The notes below the pieces were generated by a model. The model did not search any database, was not told the DNA's origin, and was given only the letters and a program-made list of their open reading frames with translations. A program made the translations under genes and the position numbers. From Poa pratensis (lineage: Eukaryota; Streptophyta; Magnoliopsida; Poales; Poaceae): 64,000 nucleotides of DNA. This document shows positions 34,191-45,329 of the stretch, one piece after another; position 1 is the stretch's first letter; every line of letters starts with the position of its first letter. Location: assembly GCA_947311845.1 (NCBI GenBank), contig CAMZMU010000075.1, positions 19,071,366-19,135,365 on the forward strand, given 5' to 3'.

Positions 34191-34745
34191 GTGGAATTCA
34201 GCAACTTGCCAGCGATGCCCTCAAATGGAACTCTGATGATCAAGGATGGGTAGTGTAAGGAGGTGACTGAGAATGAGGATGAAGATGCAAAATTAGCAAG
34301 ACTGTTGCACGAAGAGGAAGACTCGAACATGAGGAAGCAGAGAAACAAGCGTGGAACTTCACAGAAAAATGTCTACATCAAAATTAGTGAAGCTGAGATT
34401 GCCAATGACTACCCAATGCCAGCATACTATAAACCACATAACCCAGAAATGGATGAGTACATGTTTGACTCTGACGTTGGCATATATTGGGATGATCTGC
34501 CAGTGAGAATACTCAACAATTGGGCTTTATATAATTCTGATTCCAGACTCATTTCTTTGGAGCTCATTCCTATGAGATCAGGTGCAGAAAATGATATAGT
34601 GATATTTTGATCTGGTTTTATGAGAGAGGATGATGGTAGTTGCTGTTCAACAGCTGAGCCAACACAGTTATCTTCTTCCTCGAGTAAATCTGACCAGGAA
34701 GATCAAGAAATTCCAATTTATCCGAGTCTGATCAAGATCTCAATC
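34191..34745 (+). pseudogene. MET1: fragment of a MET1-type DNA (cytosine-5) methyltransferase
   Basis: The open segment 34263-34610 reads EDEDAKLARLLHEEEDS, KNVYIKISEAEIANDYPMPA and NNWALYNSDSRLISLELIP. These match the replication-foci targeting region of plant MET1, which maintains CG methylation after replication. After a stop, further matching sequence (SSSSSKSDQEDQEIPIY) continues in a shifted frame to about 34745. Sequence before 34263 has similar character but contains stops. Only a small N-terminal part is present, with no catalytic domain, so this is a captured or retained fragment and not a gene. It lies at the left edge of a copia element. Confidence 0.85.
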
Positions 34746-36239
34746 CAACAAATACTCATTATTTACATACATTGACCTGACAACACTGCTTTACCCTTCT
34801 TAGTTTTGATTTGGTTGTAGCAAGGATGCCAACACTGATTCAAGTCAGCAGACCATACAACATACAAGTTCCGCGACACTGAATTCAAAGAACTTGTCCA
34901 TGGCAGAGTATAGAATGAACAACAACCCTTGTAAATACATCTCAACCGGATTAAGTCGGTAGTAGAATTAATAAGAATTAATACATGGTACTAGCAGAAA
35001 TATTTTGATGACACTCCAAGTTCTTGCACATCAATTTTAATCAAAAAATTCTTACACCTCCATGATGTTTGTTTAATTAAATCAAACAATGTTTTTAATA
35101 AGTGATGAACTATGTTTCATGTTCTACCGGAATAATTATGACAAGCATTTTAACATAGATCATTTTTCTCTATGTTTCAAGAGATTATTATTAATTCAAC
35201 TGACATCAAGGATACCCAACATGAATAATATATTTATGAAACTCTTTCATAATCACCATGTATGATTTAAGTCTTTAATCAATTAATCTCATTGATTTAT
35301 TTTTGATATTTCAGTCTCCCACTTAATTAGTTGAAACATTGAACTCTTCAATTTGTTTCCTTTTCTATCTCATTTCATTAATATGATATATCATATCTTA
35401 TTAAATCTTCAATGAAATAATTAATGGGATTTTCCTCCTTTTCTGAATACTTGGAGAATAATAAACTTTAATAAACCAACAAAAGTAACTTCTCCAAAAT
35501 TAATAATTAAAGAAGTGTTTTTCATATATCAAAATATATTACAAATCTTAATATTTAATTATTGACACTTCAATAATGAAGATAAACCGAATTATACAAA
35601 ACTTAGGAAAATTGTTCACACATATCTTTAACCTATAACAGAGATCGTTCCGAACTTTAAAGTATACTCACTACATAAATGATCGAACTAAAATAACTCC
35701 TATTTAAAGTTCCAGTATATATCTTCAATATCAACGTGGACCTGCATTTCCCGAAGGTGTGTGGCGCCTCAAATGCGTCTTGCACCGCGCCTTCTGCATT
35801 TTCCACCCCTCTTGCCTCTTTTCCTTTTCACCCTGGAATATTTGCAATTAGAGAAATTTTAGTATCTCATACCAAAATATATTCAATACAAGATTGTCAA
35901 TAATCGTGTATAGCTCTTGTACCTTGTATGGACTTTCCACACATGCTTTGACATGAGTTGTCGATAGCTAACATGGCGGTACTTCTCTAAATGCATTTCA
36001 ACTTTCGCTGAGATAAGCATGAGGAACAATGATCTGACCAACTTCTGAACTTCCATGAGTTTGTAGCAATTACAAAACCGTGCTAAGACGGTGGACGCGA
36101 CCTCAGAATCATATCAACAGCCAGATGATTGCGCATAGGAGCTTCCCGAACCTAATAGACCGAATGAGGTGGGATGAGCAGGAGATCCCAAATACTGAAA
36201 ATTCCATCGGGTTCTTTTTCGATAGAAGATCGTTGAGTT

Positions 36240-36899
36240 CTTAAAGATTAGATTTTCAAAAAAAATTCCTTAGATTCGGTCGTCCGTTTGTTTTGTTTTG
36301 AATTGACATAGAGAAAGATTTCTTGCGTTCCCTTAATTCAGGAATAGGTGGCAAAGGCCAAAAAGATCTAAAAACTCTACAAGAAATGTCTTTCCCGCAG
36401 AAGACTCTAACTCCTCACATTACGTCAATCTGCAAATATCGAATGACGCTTCGACAGATTCAGTCATCCATTGAGGAAATTAATGTCGTCAAGCTTTTTG
36501 AGCAATCCGATGAATTTTGTCTTATGCGCACTCATAGATCCACCTTCCATAAGATTGCAATTCAACAATTCACTATTAATCCTATAATGCTCAACGCAGA
36601 CCTGTTGACTAATGAGACCATTAACGCTTCCATGATGGAAGGGGGAAGTGTGGAAAACGATCCCCGAGTTCCTTAGTCATGCCAATCTCCATTAGAACAA
36701 GGACATAATGCTCATCTTCACTCATAGGTGTGTAATCTCCCTCGGGAACTGAAATTTCCGCATCTAGGACGTGATCATTCTTAACACTTCTGAGCGCAGA
36801 TCTCAGATCATGAACCCAGTAAAAAAAGTTGTTTACATCTTTAGTTAATTTATCGTGATCAAACCAATAAGCAATTTCTTTAATATCAAAGGGGTCCAT
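36240..36899 (-). pseudogene. copia gag fragment
   Basis: From the ATG at 36899 the minus strand reads MDPFDIKEIAYWFDHDKL and then the WVHDLRSALRSVKNDHVL segment, typical of copia gag in grasses. It stops at about 36621. Shifted frames beyond still show gag-like pieces (INSELLNCNLMEGGSMSAHK, about 36560-36500), then stops accumulate. It is a broken gag and cannot encode particles. Confidence 0.65.
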
Positions 36900-38368
36900 A
36901 TTCTCCACAACACAAAACAAGTTTATTTAGACAGTTAGTTAAATATCAAATTTGCACTACTTAATTCAATTACTCAAATTAAGATATGCTCCCACTAAGA
37001 CCAATAATCGTCATAATTGGACCTAAGTGATTCAAGACCCGAGAGAAGCATTTTTGCCAGAGGACGTGTTCGTCTCAAGGGAAAAACATTAACCGGTAGG
37101 CGACCCTGCCAATCACAGCGATAAGTGACTCTTGTTCATCTTTCGATGGGTGTGTTCTGAACTCATGACTATCATGCCAGGACGTCAAGACAACCAATGC
37201 AATTTGTTGCAAGAACTATTCGCACCCGCCTTACGCAAGACAAATACATTCGTACTAACGTGTCTGTGTAGCACCCCGCAAAATGCTATGCATCTTGACG
37301 GTGCTACAATTAGAAGAACACTATCAACTTGATATTTTAGTGAGGATTCACCCTATTAAACATCTAATGCGCAAACATGGTGCAAACAACAAAGGATAAA
37401 CATCACATGCAATTTATAATTATCACGTGATTTGGTATAGCCTTTGTCCTTGAAGAATTCTTGTCGCATCCCCATTGAAAATCTCTATCTCCACGTTCTT
37501 TTTTCATGGCGAGAGAATCAACGGAATTCCCACCATAACAGAAATACCGCGTCAAGTTCTGCCGCGACAGAGAAACGACTACTTTCTCTACCAGGGCAGC
37601 GTACCTCGGCAAAAATCTCTTGCTTTCTCTGTCTCGACAAATATTCATGTCGAGGCTTTCTTCTTCGTCGATATCCGAACTTCTTCTCCGCATGATTGCC
37701 ACCAGATAAAGTTGAGACGCAGGTAAAAATAAATAAAAGACAATCCCTTGGCTCCGCCATCATGTCGTACCATGACGCGCTGGTCATGGATTTATCATTA
37801 CAATAAAGTGTATATCATACACAAGTAATAATCACGATGGCCATACCGAATGACATCCACATCCTGCAAAACAAGTTACATGCCTCTAACGTTTGTTGCA
37901 ATTTTTATCTTGGCTTTGTAGGCTTATAAAATTACGACTACAACTTATCTTATACATGAGCATGAGAGTTCACAAGTTCCTTATTAACTGACAGGGTGAT
38001 AGACACACGAGATCCCATGGAGAATCTCGAGCGCCTATCTAAACCATCGTACTACGTGTGACCCTCGTGCAGATTAGATCTGCATAATAAGTGTCTTCAT
38101 TCTCTCAGCTATGTCGAGACTGAAACAACTGAAGCACTTTGTTGATATCTCAACCAACATACTATGAGCAGCATGAAAGGATCGCTGCTTGCCAGAAGTT
38201 TGTAGCAAAATCTCGCTGTACCGCCGAAACTAAGAAGACACAAACTAAATGGGTAGCAACAAGTATTTGCAAGTTCATTAGATCCAATCTTAAACCTCTA
38301 CACAATTATTGTGTTATGCCCGTACATTACATGCACACCTAGATAAAATTGCATCTATGCATAGATCG

Positions 38369-38380
38369 GCTCTGATACCA
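38369..38380 (-). other. copia primer binding site (initiator Met tRNA)
   Basis: On the minus strand TGGTATCAGAGC follows the LTR end CCCAACA after one base. This fixes the orientation of the element as minus. Confidence 0.9.
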
Positions 38381-38778
38381 TTGTTGGGTTGCGTATATGG
38401 AAAACAAAATTTCGCCACGCTAAGTAACACCCAAGATCAATCTATGAAGATGTAACTTCGTGATTAGATCTAGTACTCATCAGCACCTTTAGCGGAAGAC
38501 GGTGTTGGTCAAGATGTCGATGAAGTCTGATTAATATTTTCACGGCTAAGCCTGGCAGTGAGAATGTCGCCAATTCCCCGCACTCCCACGTACAAGATAA
38601 AATGTATGATCCCTCCGCCGATATCCACGCGTCCAACACTTCAGTCCACTAGCACTCCGTCATCTAGAACTTAGTGCCAGCGATAAGAGAATAGCCTTTC
38701 GCCGTAGGTGTAGATTAGAACTAATCTACTAGATTAGATCTATATGAGAGGTAGCGTAATTTTCAACACATAAGATCT

Positions 38779-38804
<26 letters not shown>
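38779..38804. repeat. (GA)n microsatellite in the copia LTR
   Basis: About 13 AG units in tandem. Confidence 0.9.
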
Positions 38805-38811
<7 letters not shown>

Positions 38812-39123
38812 CCACGAGGGGCAATTGTGTGTCTCCCATATGGGAGGAGGGGATGGTATATATAGTGGGGAGGGGGAGGCTAGGTCGGTTGGGGAGGGAT
38901 CCCTCCCCAAGCTGCCGCCGGCCCAAGGGTTGGCCCTAGGGTGGGGCGCACCCTCCCCATCCCTAGCCGCACAAAACCCTAGGGCAGCCTTGCCCCCAAG
39001 TTGTTTGGGTCGGCAGCCCTAGGAGGCCTTGCCGCCGGTCCAATATGGGCCAAGGGCCCATACGGGTTCCCCATGTGGCCCTAGGACACTTTGGGCAGCT
39101 TGGGACGCCTCCCGACACTTATA

Positions 39124-40482
39124 AGGGCACCTCCAACGGGCCTCCGCAAAACGGACACAAAATGTGTCCGTTTCTGTCTGTTTGGGGCGGTTCACGAATA
39201 GGATTGCGGCCAGTGTCACAAAATAATTAAACATAATATTTAGATTAGGGCTCCACGGGCGAGAGTCACAAAATATGCTACTGGGTTCGTTGGGGGGATG
39301 GGCGGCGCCGGCACCGGCGTGGCCTCCTAGTCCTCATCGTCGGAGATGACGATGTGCGACGGGGACGTGTAAAGGTGCACCGGTGGAGCGGCCGGAGGAG
39401 GCGTCTGTGGTGCCTCCGGTGCCCGTGGCCACACGGGTGCCGGCGCCCAGGACTGCATGGCCTCGCGGCTAACGAGCCGCCGCCTCCTCCTGCTCGCGGG
39501 CTCACTACGCCACCGCCTCCGCGGACTTGAGGAGCACGCGTCCGATATCCGACCACATCGCCAGCTCCTCCAGATTGGACTGGTCGACGGCGTGTCCTCG
39601 GCCTCTTCCTTGACGACTGCCAAGTCGTCCTCCTCCCCGAGGTCGGAGTCCTCATCCTCCTCGATGCCGATGAGCGCCAGGTCTCTCGCCACCTCCTCCG
39701 GCGCCTGGGCCGTAAAATAGCTGCGGCTGCATTGGTCGTGCTCAACCTCGAACCAGCGATCCCACAGATCGCTACTCAAGGCGTACACGGGGTCGTGGAG
39801 GAGGTCAGGCGGCAGGAAGGACCGCCGCCGCACTATCTCCTCCGTGCGTGCCCCGATGGAGCAGGGAATGAGGAGCATGGGATCCTCCGCCGGTTGAGGT
39901 GCCAGCCCCCGACAGATGCACGTCGCCCCACAGGAGGGGCTCCGCGATCTCCCAGTAGAGCTGGGCAACCTCGGTCGAGACGCGGGTGCGCTGTAGGTGG
40001 CGCGTTGGGCGCGCGCAGCGCGACGAACCGTGTCGGAAGTACCCTACGAGGAGGAGGCCTCCTTGTAGTTACAGCCGGGCTTCCACCAGCTCGGGTTCTT
40101 CATCACCAGTGATGTTGGCTTGTAGAGATAGGGTTTGGGGGGGGGGGGGGGGGGGGTTTAACCTGGCCGACAGTGGGGAAACTGGGAGTGGGGAACTGGA
40201 GATGGGGACGCTGCGGTCGCCGGTCCCCATTAAAAAGGACCCTCGTGGAGAAGCCGAGGCAGCCACGCTCGCTGACGCGTGGGCCAGGGGCGGACACAGA
40301 CTGACACACGGCGTGTCCGCGGCTTCTCCAAACCGCGACCAAACTTGGGCCAGGTATGAGTCGAGCCACGTGTCCGCACGAACACTTGTCCTTTTGCGGA
40401 AGCCATTTGGAGCCTGCCCTCTGTCTGTTCGGACGAAAATGGACACTATCCGTCTGTTTGCGGATGCCCGTTGGAAGTGCCC
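39124..40482 (-). mobile_element. TIR DNA transposon (Harbinger-like?) nested in the copia LTR
   Basis: Ends GGGCACCTCCAACGGGC and GCCCGTTGGAAGTGCCC are inverted repeats, and both ends continue with CGGACA/TGTCCG-type subterminal words. ATA flanks both sides if one extra A is allowed, so the target duplication is not certain. A 213-codon minus-strand frame (39968-39327) lies inside, with segments such as LHDPVYALSSDLWDRWFEVE and an acidic EDEDSDLGEEDD tract. I do not recognise it as a transposase, and it may be an element-carried protein. A G run of about 20 bases occurs near 40137-40156. Confidence 0.6.
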
Positions 40483-41706
40483 ATATTCCTTCTCCGGTGT
40501 TTGTCCGACAGACCCCAAACCTATATATATACCTTCCAAATAAAATCTCCAGAACAATTTCGTTGATCCTGGAACTTCATATGTTCGCTAAATAAATCCT
40601 CGTAATAAATCCAACAGTGATAGGAACTATTTCTAAAACACTGGGCCATCTCATGCCCGCTTGTAAAATTCCCGGAACACTTCCGATGTCTCTCCGATAT
40701 CATATGTCTCTTCTAGAAATGTCTGAAACACTTTTGGTGTGTCACCAATAATATCGCCATGTTTCCCGTGTCTCTCAAATCTACCTACATATGAAATAAC
40801 TCTCAATAAAGATTAAAACACCTTAAGCATGTGACTCAGTAAGTTCGGTAATACAGATACATGCTCGGAACACCTTTCGGTCAATAACCAACAGCAAAGC
40901 CGTCGACTCCCATGATGATTCCCATTCATACACGAATACATCGAGCGAACTTTTGTTACTCGTGTTGCTCAGCCTTTTCCTTCACGATACTAGTGATATC
41001 CCGAGGTGAGATGTCGGTATCCTCATGATAAAACTCTTTAATCACTATACCCACCCATTATCCTCGTACCAATATTAGCTCACTTTTCTCATTATGTATT
41101 CCGATATCCTTGTGATAACTTTCATGCTGTGTCTGCAAGACGATAGGATGATATCGTAATACCGAGAGGGACCGGAGCGTATCTCTCCAGCGCCAGGAGG
41201 AGTAAGATCCCACTCTTGAACAATCCTAGCTCCCTGCACACTTTAGGATATACCTGAGAACCATCGTTATGATCACCCAGTTACGGAATGACGTTAGATG
41301 CATGATAGGCTAAGCATACCTATCAAATTTGTGGTCACTAAACATTCTTATGGTCTAAGGATTTATGCAAAATGACAACTTCATAATAACATTGCTATGA
41401 AGAACAACGAATAATATCTCATAGCAAGATCATGTGGGTCAGTTGGGTACTATTATTCTGCCAACAATATACTCTAATAATTGTTGACTTAACTTAGTCC
41501 ATGATCAAGAAAACGTGATCATCAAACAACATGCAGGCTAGATTAGCAACACTTGATTGTTTACTTCTCTACACATGCGTATGAGTTTTACTTCTAATCG
41601 CATATTCAAGTGTCATAGCAGTTATAGCATAGAGATATAAACATTACTAATAAACCGGGAATAAATAATAACTTAATATTATTTTCTCTAGGGCATATCC
41701 CCAACA

Positions 41707-42358
41707 TGTGCTTCGTAGTTGGGTTGTATGACATGGTGATTGCCCATGTGTCTTATTTCCCGTTGTCTAATTTGGTTTCCGCGTGATTAGATTGCTCTTG
41801 TAATTGGTGTGTAAATAGGTGATTTGTTTGGGAGCTGCGACACGATTTGCATATGGGACTAGCAGTGTTGCAAAACAACATAAATAAATTATGTCACCCT
41901 CACTCTCAAGTGAAGCCAACACTCTTATAGTTGGTATAAACAAAGCAATACATGATGATACTCCAATATAAAATCTTACTCTAGCTAGGTTCTAACTTTC
42001 TCCAACAAACCTCGGTCTATACAATACTACACATGACCGAATAGTTTTACCTCCAACATTCCTTTATTGTAGTCCTCATTTTCTTATCCAAACAAGATAA
42101 CAGTTTCATACTACGGAGTCTCTTCCGACAGTCCATTCCCGCGGCCTAAATCGTTGCCCTTTTAATTCTTTTATTATGTAGCGAAGGACGTACTTATTAG
42201 TATTCAAATAAAAAGAACTCATGTCATAAATGCATATCGCTTACGTGGAAGCACCACCTTCACATACAAGCGCCACTATTCGGCTCCATCGCCAATGATC
42301 GAGCAAAAATTTCAGCAATGCGCCCCCTTCTTCACGAAACAGGCTTGCGCCCCGCTAT
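41707..42358 (+). repeat. dispersed repeat R, copy A
   Basis: Sequence from TAGTTGGGTTGTATGACATGG onwards aligns by eye with 61950-62800 (copy B), and its first 200 bases also with 63130-63279 (copy C). Shared words include TCACTCTCAAGTGAA, ACACATGACCGAATAGTTTTA and GATAGTCC/GACAGTCC. No protein or termini were recognised. The copia LTR is inserted at its left end. Confidence 0.6.
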
Positions 42359-43570
42359 ATTAATATAGCAACCAACCAATACAACTGCGATACCACGCTG
42401 GGGCCAAACAGCACAAATCAAGCCCAAAAGAAACAAGAAAGAAAAAAAAGAGAAAACAATGCCGACACCGGCGGTTCGACGAAAACAGTGATAACTCGCA
42501 ACCGCTGCGCCCTCCGAAGAATTCCCACCACACTCCTAGCGCTCCGGAACGCCGCGAACCAAGCAACACCTCCAAGAATGGTGGCGACGACTACGACGCT
42601 GCTGCCCGGATGGTTCCATGGGTTACCCCAGGTACACATCCTAGGGTTTCCCCGGTCCGCTCAGGGGGTGGGGAAGAGATACACCCGACTCCCTTCAGGA
42701 AGGAAGGTGACACCCACAAGCGTCACCGCGTCGGTGCCGAGACGGCAAGGATTTATCCCGACCTCTAAGAACCACACCCCCAAGCACTCCGCGAGGCTTC
42801 ACCAAACTTGCCACCCACCAGCGCACGCCACCACGGTCTTGCAGTCAACACCGCCGTCTCACCATGGCCCACGACACGAGGCCGGTAGAACTGAGGAGCA
42901 AAAACGCCGGCGAGGGTCAGCGGTACAGCAGCACACGGGAGGGAACTGCCTCCACCGCCGGGAGGCGGTAGCCGACCGGATGCAGCAGCAGGACAAACCA
43001 GGCCCTCACTGGCCCGGCCGAGCCCGATTGGGCTCGTGAAGTCCCGCCGCCGCACTGCAGCAGGGGCACCGCCGACGCCGCCGTCCCAAGCCCTTGTCTT
43101 TGCTCGTCGTCCACCGGAGGAGCGCCACCACGCCTGCCGCGGCCAGCCCAGACCCAGATGGGCCCCACAGGGCCCAGATTTGGGCCGGTAGGGCTTCGTC
43201 GGCCGCCTTCGGCAACCAGCCGGCCGCGAGCAAAGCAACCACGCTCCCAGCGGCCAACGGTCGTGCCGCCGCCTCGCGCACCACCCGGACGCGGGAACTC
43301 ACGCCGCCGAGCCGGGCCGCCGCCTGCCGAGGAGCACCGCCGCCGTCAGGGATCCCGCCCCCTTTCGCGCGCGCGGGAAGAAGCTGTCCCGCCGCCGCCA
43401 GCCCCGCGCGGGAGAAGCCCGGCGGTCTACGCCGGTGGCGGCGGAAGGGGAGAGGGAGGGGGCCGGAGGAGGTGGAGCTAGCTAGGGCTCGCCCGTCGCC
43501 CGCGGGAGGGCGAGCGAGCGGTTGTTTTTCCTGTCCGCGTACTGCACTTTTCGCGCCCTCTTCTTCATGA
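42359..43570 (-). mobile_element. GC-rich retroelement-like segment ending in TATATTAATATAG
   Basis: Read on the minus strand it runs from a GC-rich start near 43570 to an end with TGATTTGTGCTGTTTGG, then TATATTAATATAGCGGGGCG. This pattern is seen at the 3' end of many grass LINE-like repeats. Minus-strand frames are open but low-complexity Ala/Arg/Pro, and no reverse transcriptase motif is present. Classification is tentative. Confidence 0.35.
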
Positions 43571-44480
43571 GGCTCACGCAAGCAAAGGAAGAAGTTATTT
43601 TAGAAACAAGAACAAAAAACACTCCAGCGGCATGTGTACTACCCCAGATATTCATATATATAGTTTAGCTAAAAGTCGAGCTAGAAAATTTCGTATTATA
43701 TCTCAATAAGGTTTAACCATCTATTGGTGAGACCGCACCGGCTCGGGGGCAGTGTAGGTCAAACCATGGTGATGGCCATAACCATCTTTGTGTGATCATG
43801 CATTGTGTGCATTTCATATGCATAAGAAAATTGAACTCAAATAAATTCGAAACCATCACACACTATGAAACAAATAAAAAGAGAATAAAAGTGCCACTAG
43901 TTAATTATCACTTTCGTTGCTTGAGTACAGCATGTTTTGAAATATGCTCCGTGACCCCGAAGGAAAACTAATTTGGATGTGGGCGTCGAGAGAGTGCGCT
44001 CGAGACCGAGGTTTCTGAAATTCTAATTTTCTATAGAATACTACTTTCGAGAAACGCTATTTTTCGATATAAGTGATTCCGTCGGTATAAATTCGCCTAA
44101 CTCGCAAAAGTAGTCGCGGGGGCAAATGGATACCGAGTGAGGAACAATAATAATTTAATTTGGAATAAGAATAATAATTAACTTATTTTTTTATAAGAAC
44201 TTCCTAGTAAAAGTAATTTTGTTACCTCTGCAAGTGAGTAAAATATTTCTACCATCGTTGGAAAGAAACTAGCAGATCAAATATCTTGTTATGTGCACGT
44301 ACTAGTTCATCCAAGGGAGAAATATCCGTTATTTAATTACTAATGTACTGTAGCAGTCAAAATGCTTGTCTCATCTTTCAACCAAAGCCTATCCTCACCG
44401 TTCTAGTGAAGTTACTCTAGAAGCTGGCAACGAGGGGAGCTGCCACCGTAGCATAGCTAGGCCACCTCACTTTCTCTATA
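43571..44480. other. AT-rich intergenic DNA, no gene seen
   Basis: No supported coding frame, LTR or TIR. It ends in ATA, the left target duplication of the CACTA element. Confidence 0.4.
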
Positions 44481-44496
44481 CACTACTAGGAAACAG

Positions 44497-44735
44497 GCCT
44501 TTTGTGGCGCACCAGTTTGAGCTTTCTGTGGCGCATGGTGGGTGCGTCATAGAATCGTCGCCACAAAAATGTGAATTCTGTGGCGCATCCCCGGTGCGCC
44601 ACAGAAATCCCAACATTCTGTGGCGCACCCAGATCCATGCGCCACAGAAACTGTTTTAGTGGCGCATCAGCAGGGGGTGCGCCACAGAAAAGAGTGCGAC
44701 ACAGAAAAAAAAACCATGCGCCACAGAATTGCTGT
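44497..44735. repeat. left subterminal repeat array of the CACTA element
   Basis: At least ten copies of TGTGGCGCA or its complement TGCGCCACA in 240 bp, often as inverted pairs separated by 6-12 bases. In En/Spm these are binding sites for the element-encoded accessory protein. Confidence 0.9.
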
Positions 44736-45329
44736 ACAGGTATTTGGAATTTGCTGCTGCCCGCTGTACAAATACAGGTATATTACAGAAATATATGTAT
44801 ATTACAGTATTTATATAGATATAACAGAAACAATAATATATTTTGACAGGTATATGAAAACAAAAGCATTACTATGTCATCGCATTACTTATATCCCGAG
44901 ATACATACATATAGTGACAAGTGCGGAATTTTTACACAAGTGTTTGATACAAAAGTTTATCATGTCACACGTTACAAATGAAATGGTCACCGCCTACACT
45001 AGGATCAAATCGAGTACATCGGCGATGATGGTGAGCAAGAGCGGGAGCACGACGATCATGAGCCTTCTTCTTGAGCGGCGCCGGGAACGGTTTATACATC
45101 TCTTTGTCGTCCACGTCCTGTCGTCATTCTGCAACTCTAGGCGTTCTTCGATGTCCCTCTGGCACAACCCTGGAGATGGATTGAGATATATATTGGTTAA
45201 TATATATAAATAGAGTATGATTTATTCATCTAAGTGGATAAGTCTATAATAAAAGAAAATAAAGAAGCACTTCTTGCGAGTGAGGCAAGGCTTTCTTTTA
45301 TAATACATCCTACCTCGGCCGCGGTAGTT

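Larger units (their letters stand above)
34746..38381 (-). mobile_element. degenerate internal region of a Ty1/copia element
   Basis: The region reads on the minus strand from the primer site at 38380 down through a leader of about 1.5 kb to a gag fragment starting at 36899. Further left, AT-rich sequence shows no recognisable protease, integrase or polymerase, and no second LTR is found. The left boundary is uncertain; 34746 is simply where the MET1 fragment ends. Confidence 0.55.
38382..41706 (-). repeat. copia LTR, interrupted by a TIR transposon
   Basis: On the plus strand it begins TGTTGGGTTGCG and ends ATATCCCCAACA, so on the minus strand it starts TGTTGGGGATATGCCCTAG and ends CCCAACA next to the primer site. 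It is 3,325 bp, or about 1.97 kb without the nested element 39124-40482, an expected size for long grass copia LTRs. A TATATATA element and a (GA)n run (about 38779-38804) lie in the transcribed half. The partner LTR is absent from the window. Confidence 0.8.

Noticed and set aside
39327..39968. Minus-strand 213-codon frame as a host gene
   Set aside because: It lies wholly between TIRs of a transposon nested in an LTR and has no introns or recognised domain; treated as element-carried.
42488..43581. Several long Ala/Arg/Pro-rich frames on both strands
   Set aside because: GC-rich composition alone keeps frames open, and no motif of any known protein family is visible.
44497..44735. TGTGGCGCA/TGCGCCACA hairpins as tRNA or microRNA precursors
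   Set aside because: They are the standard subterminal repeats of this CACTA family, with arms too short and varied for a single microRNA.
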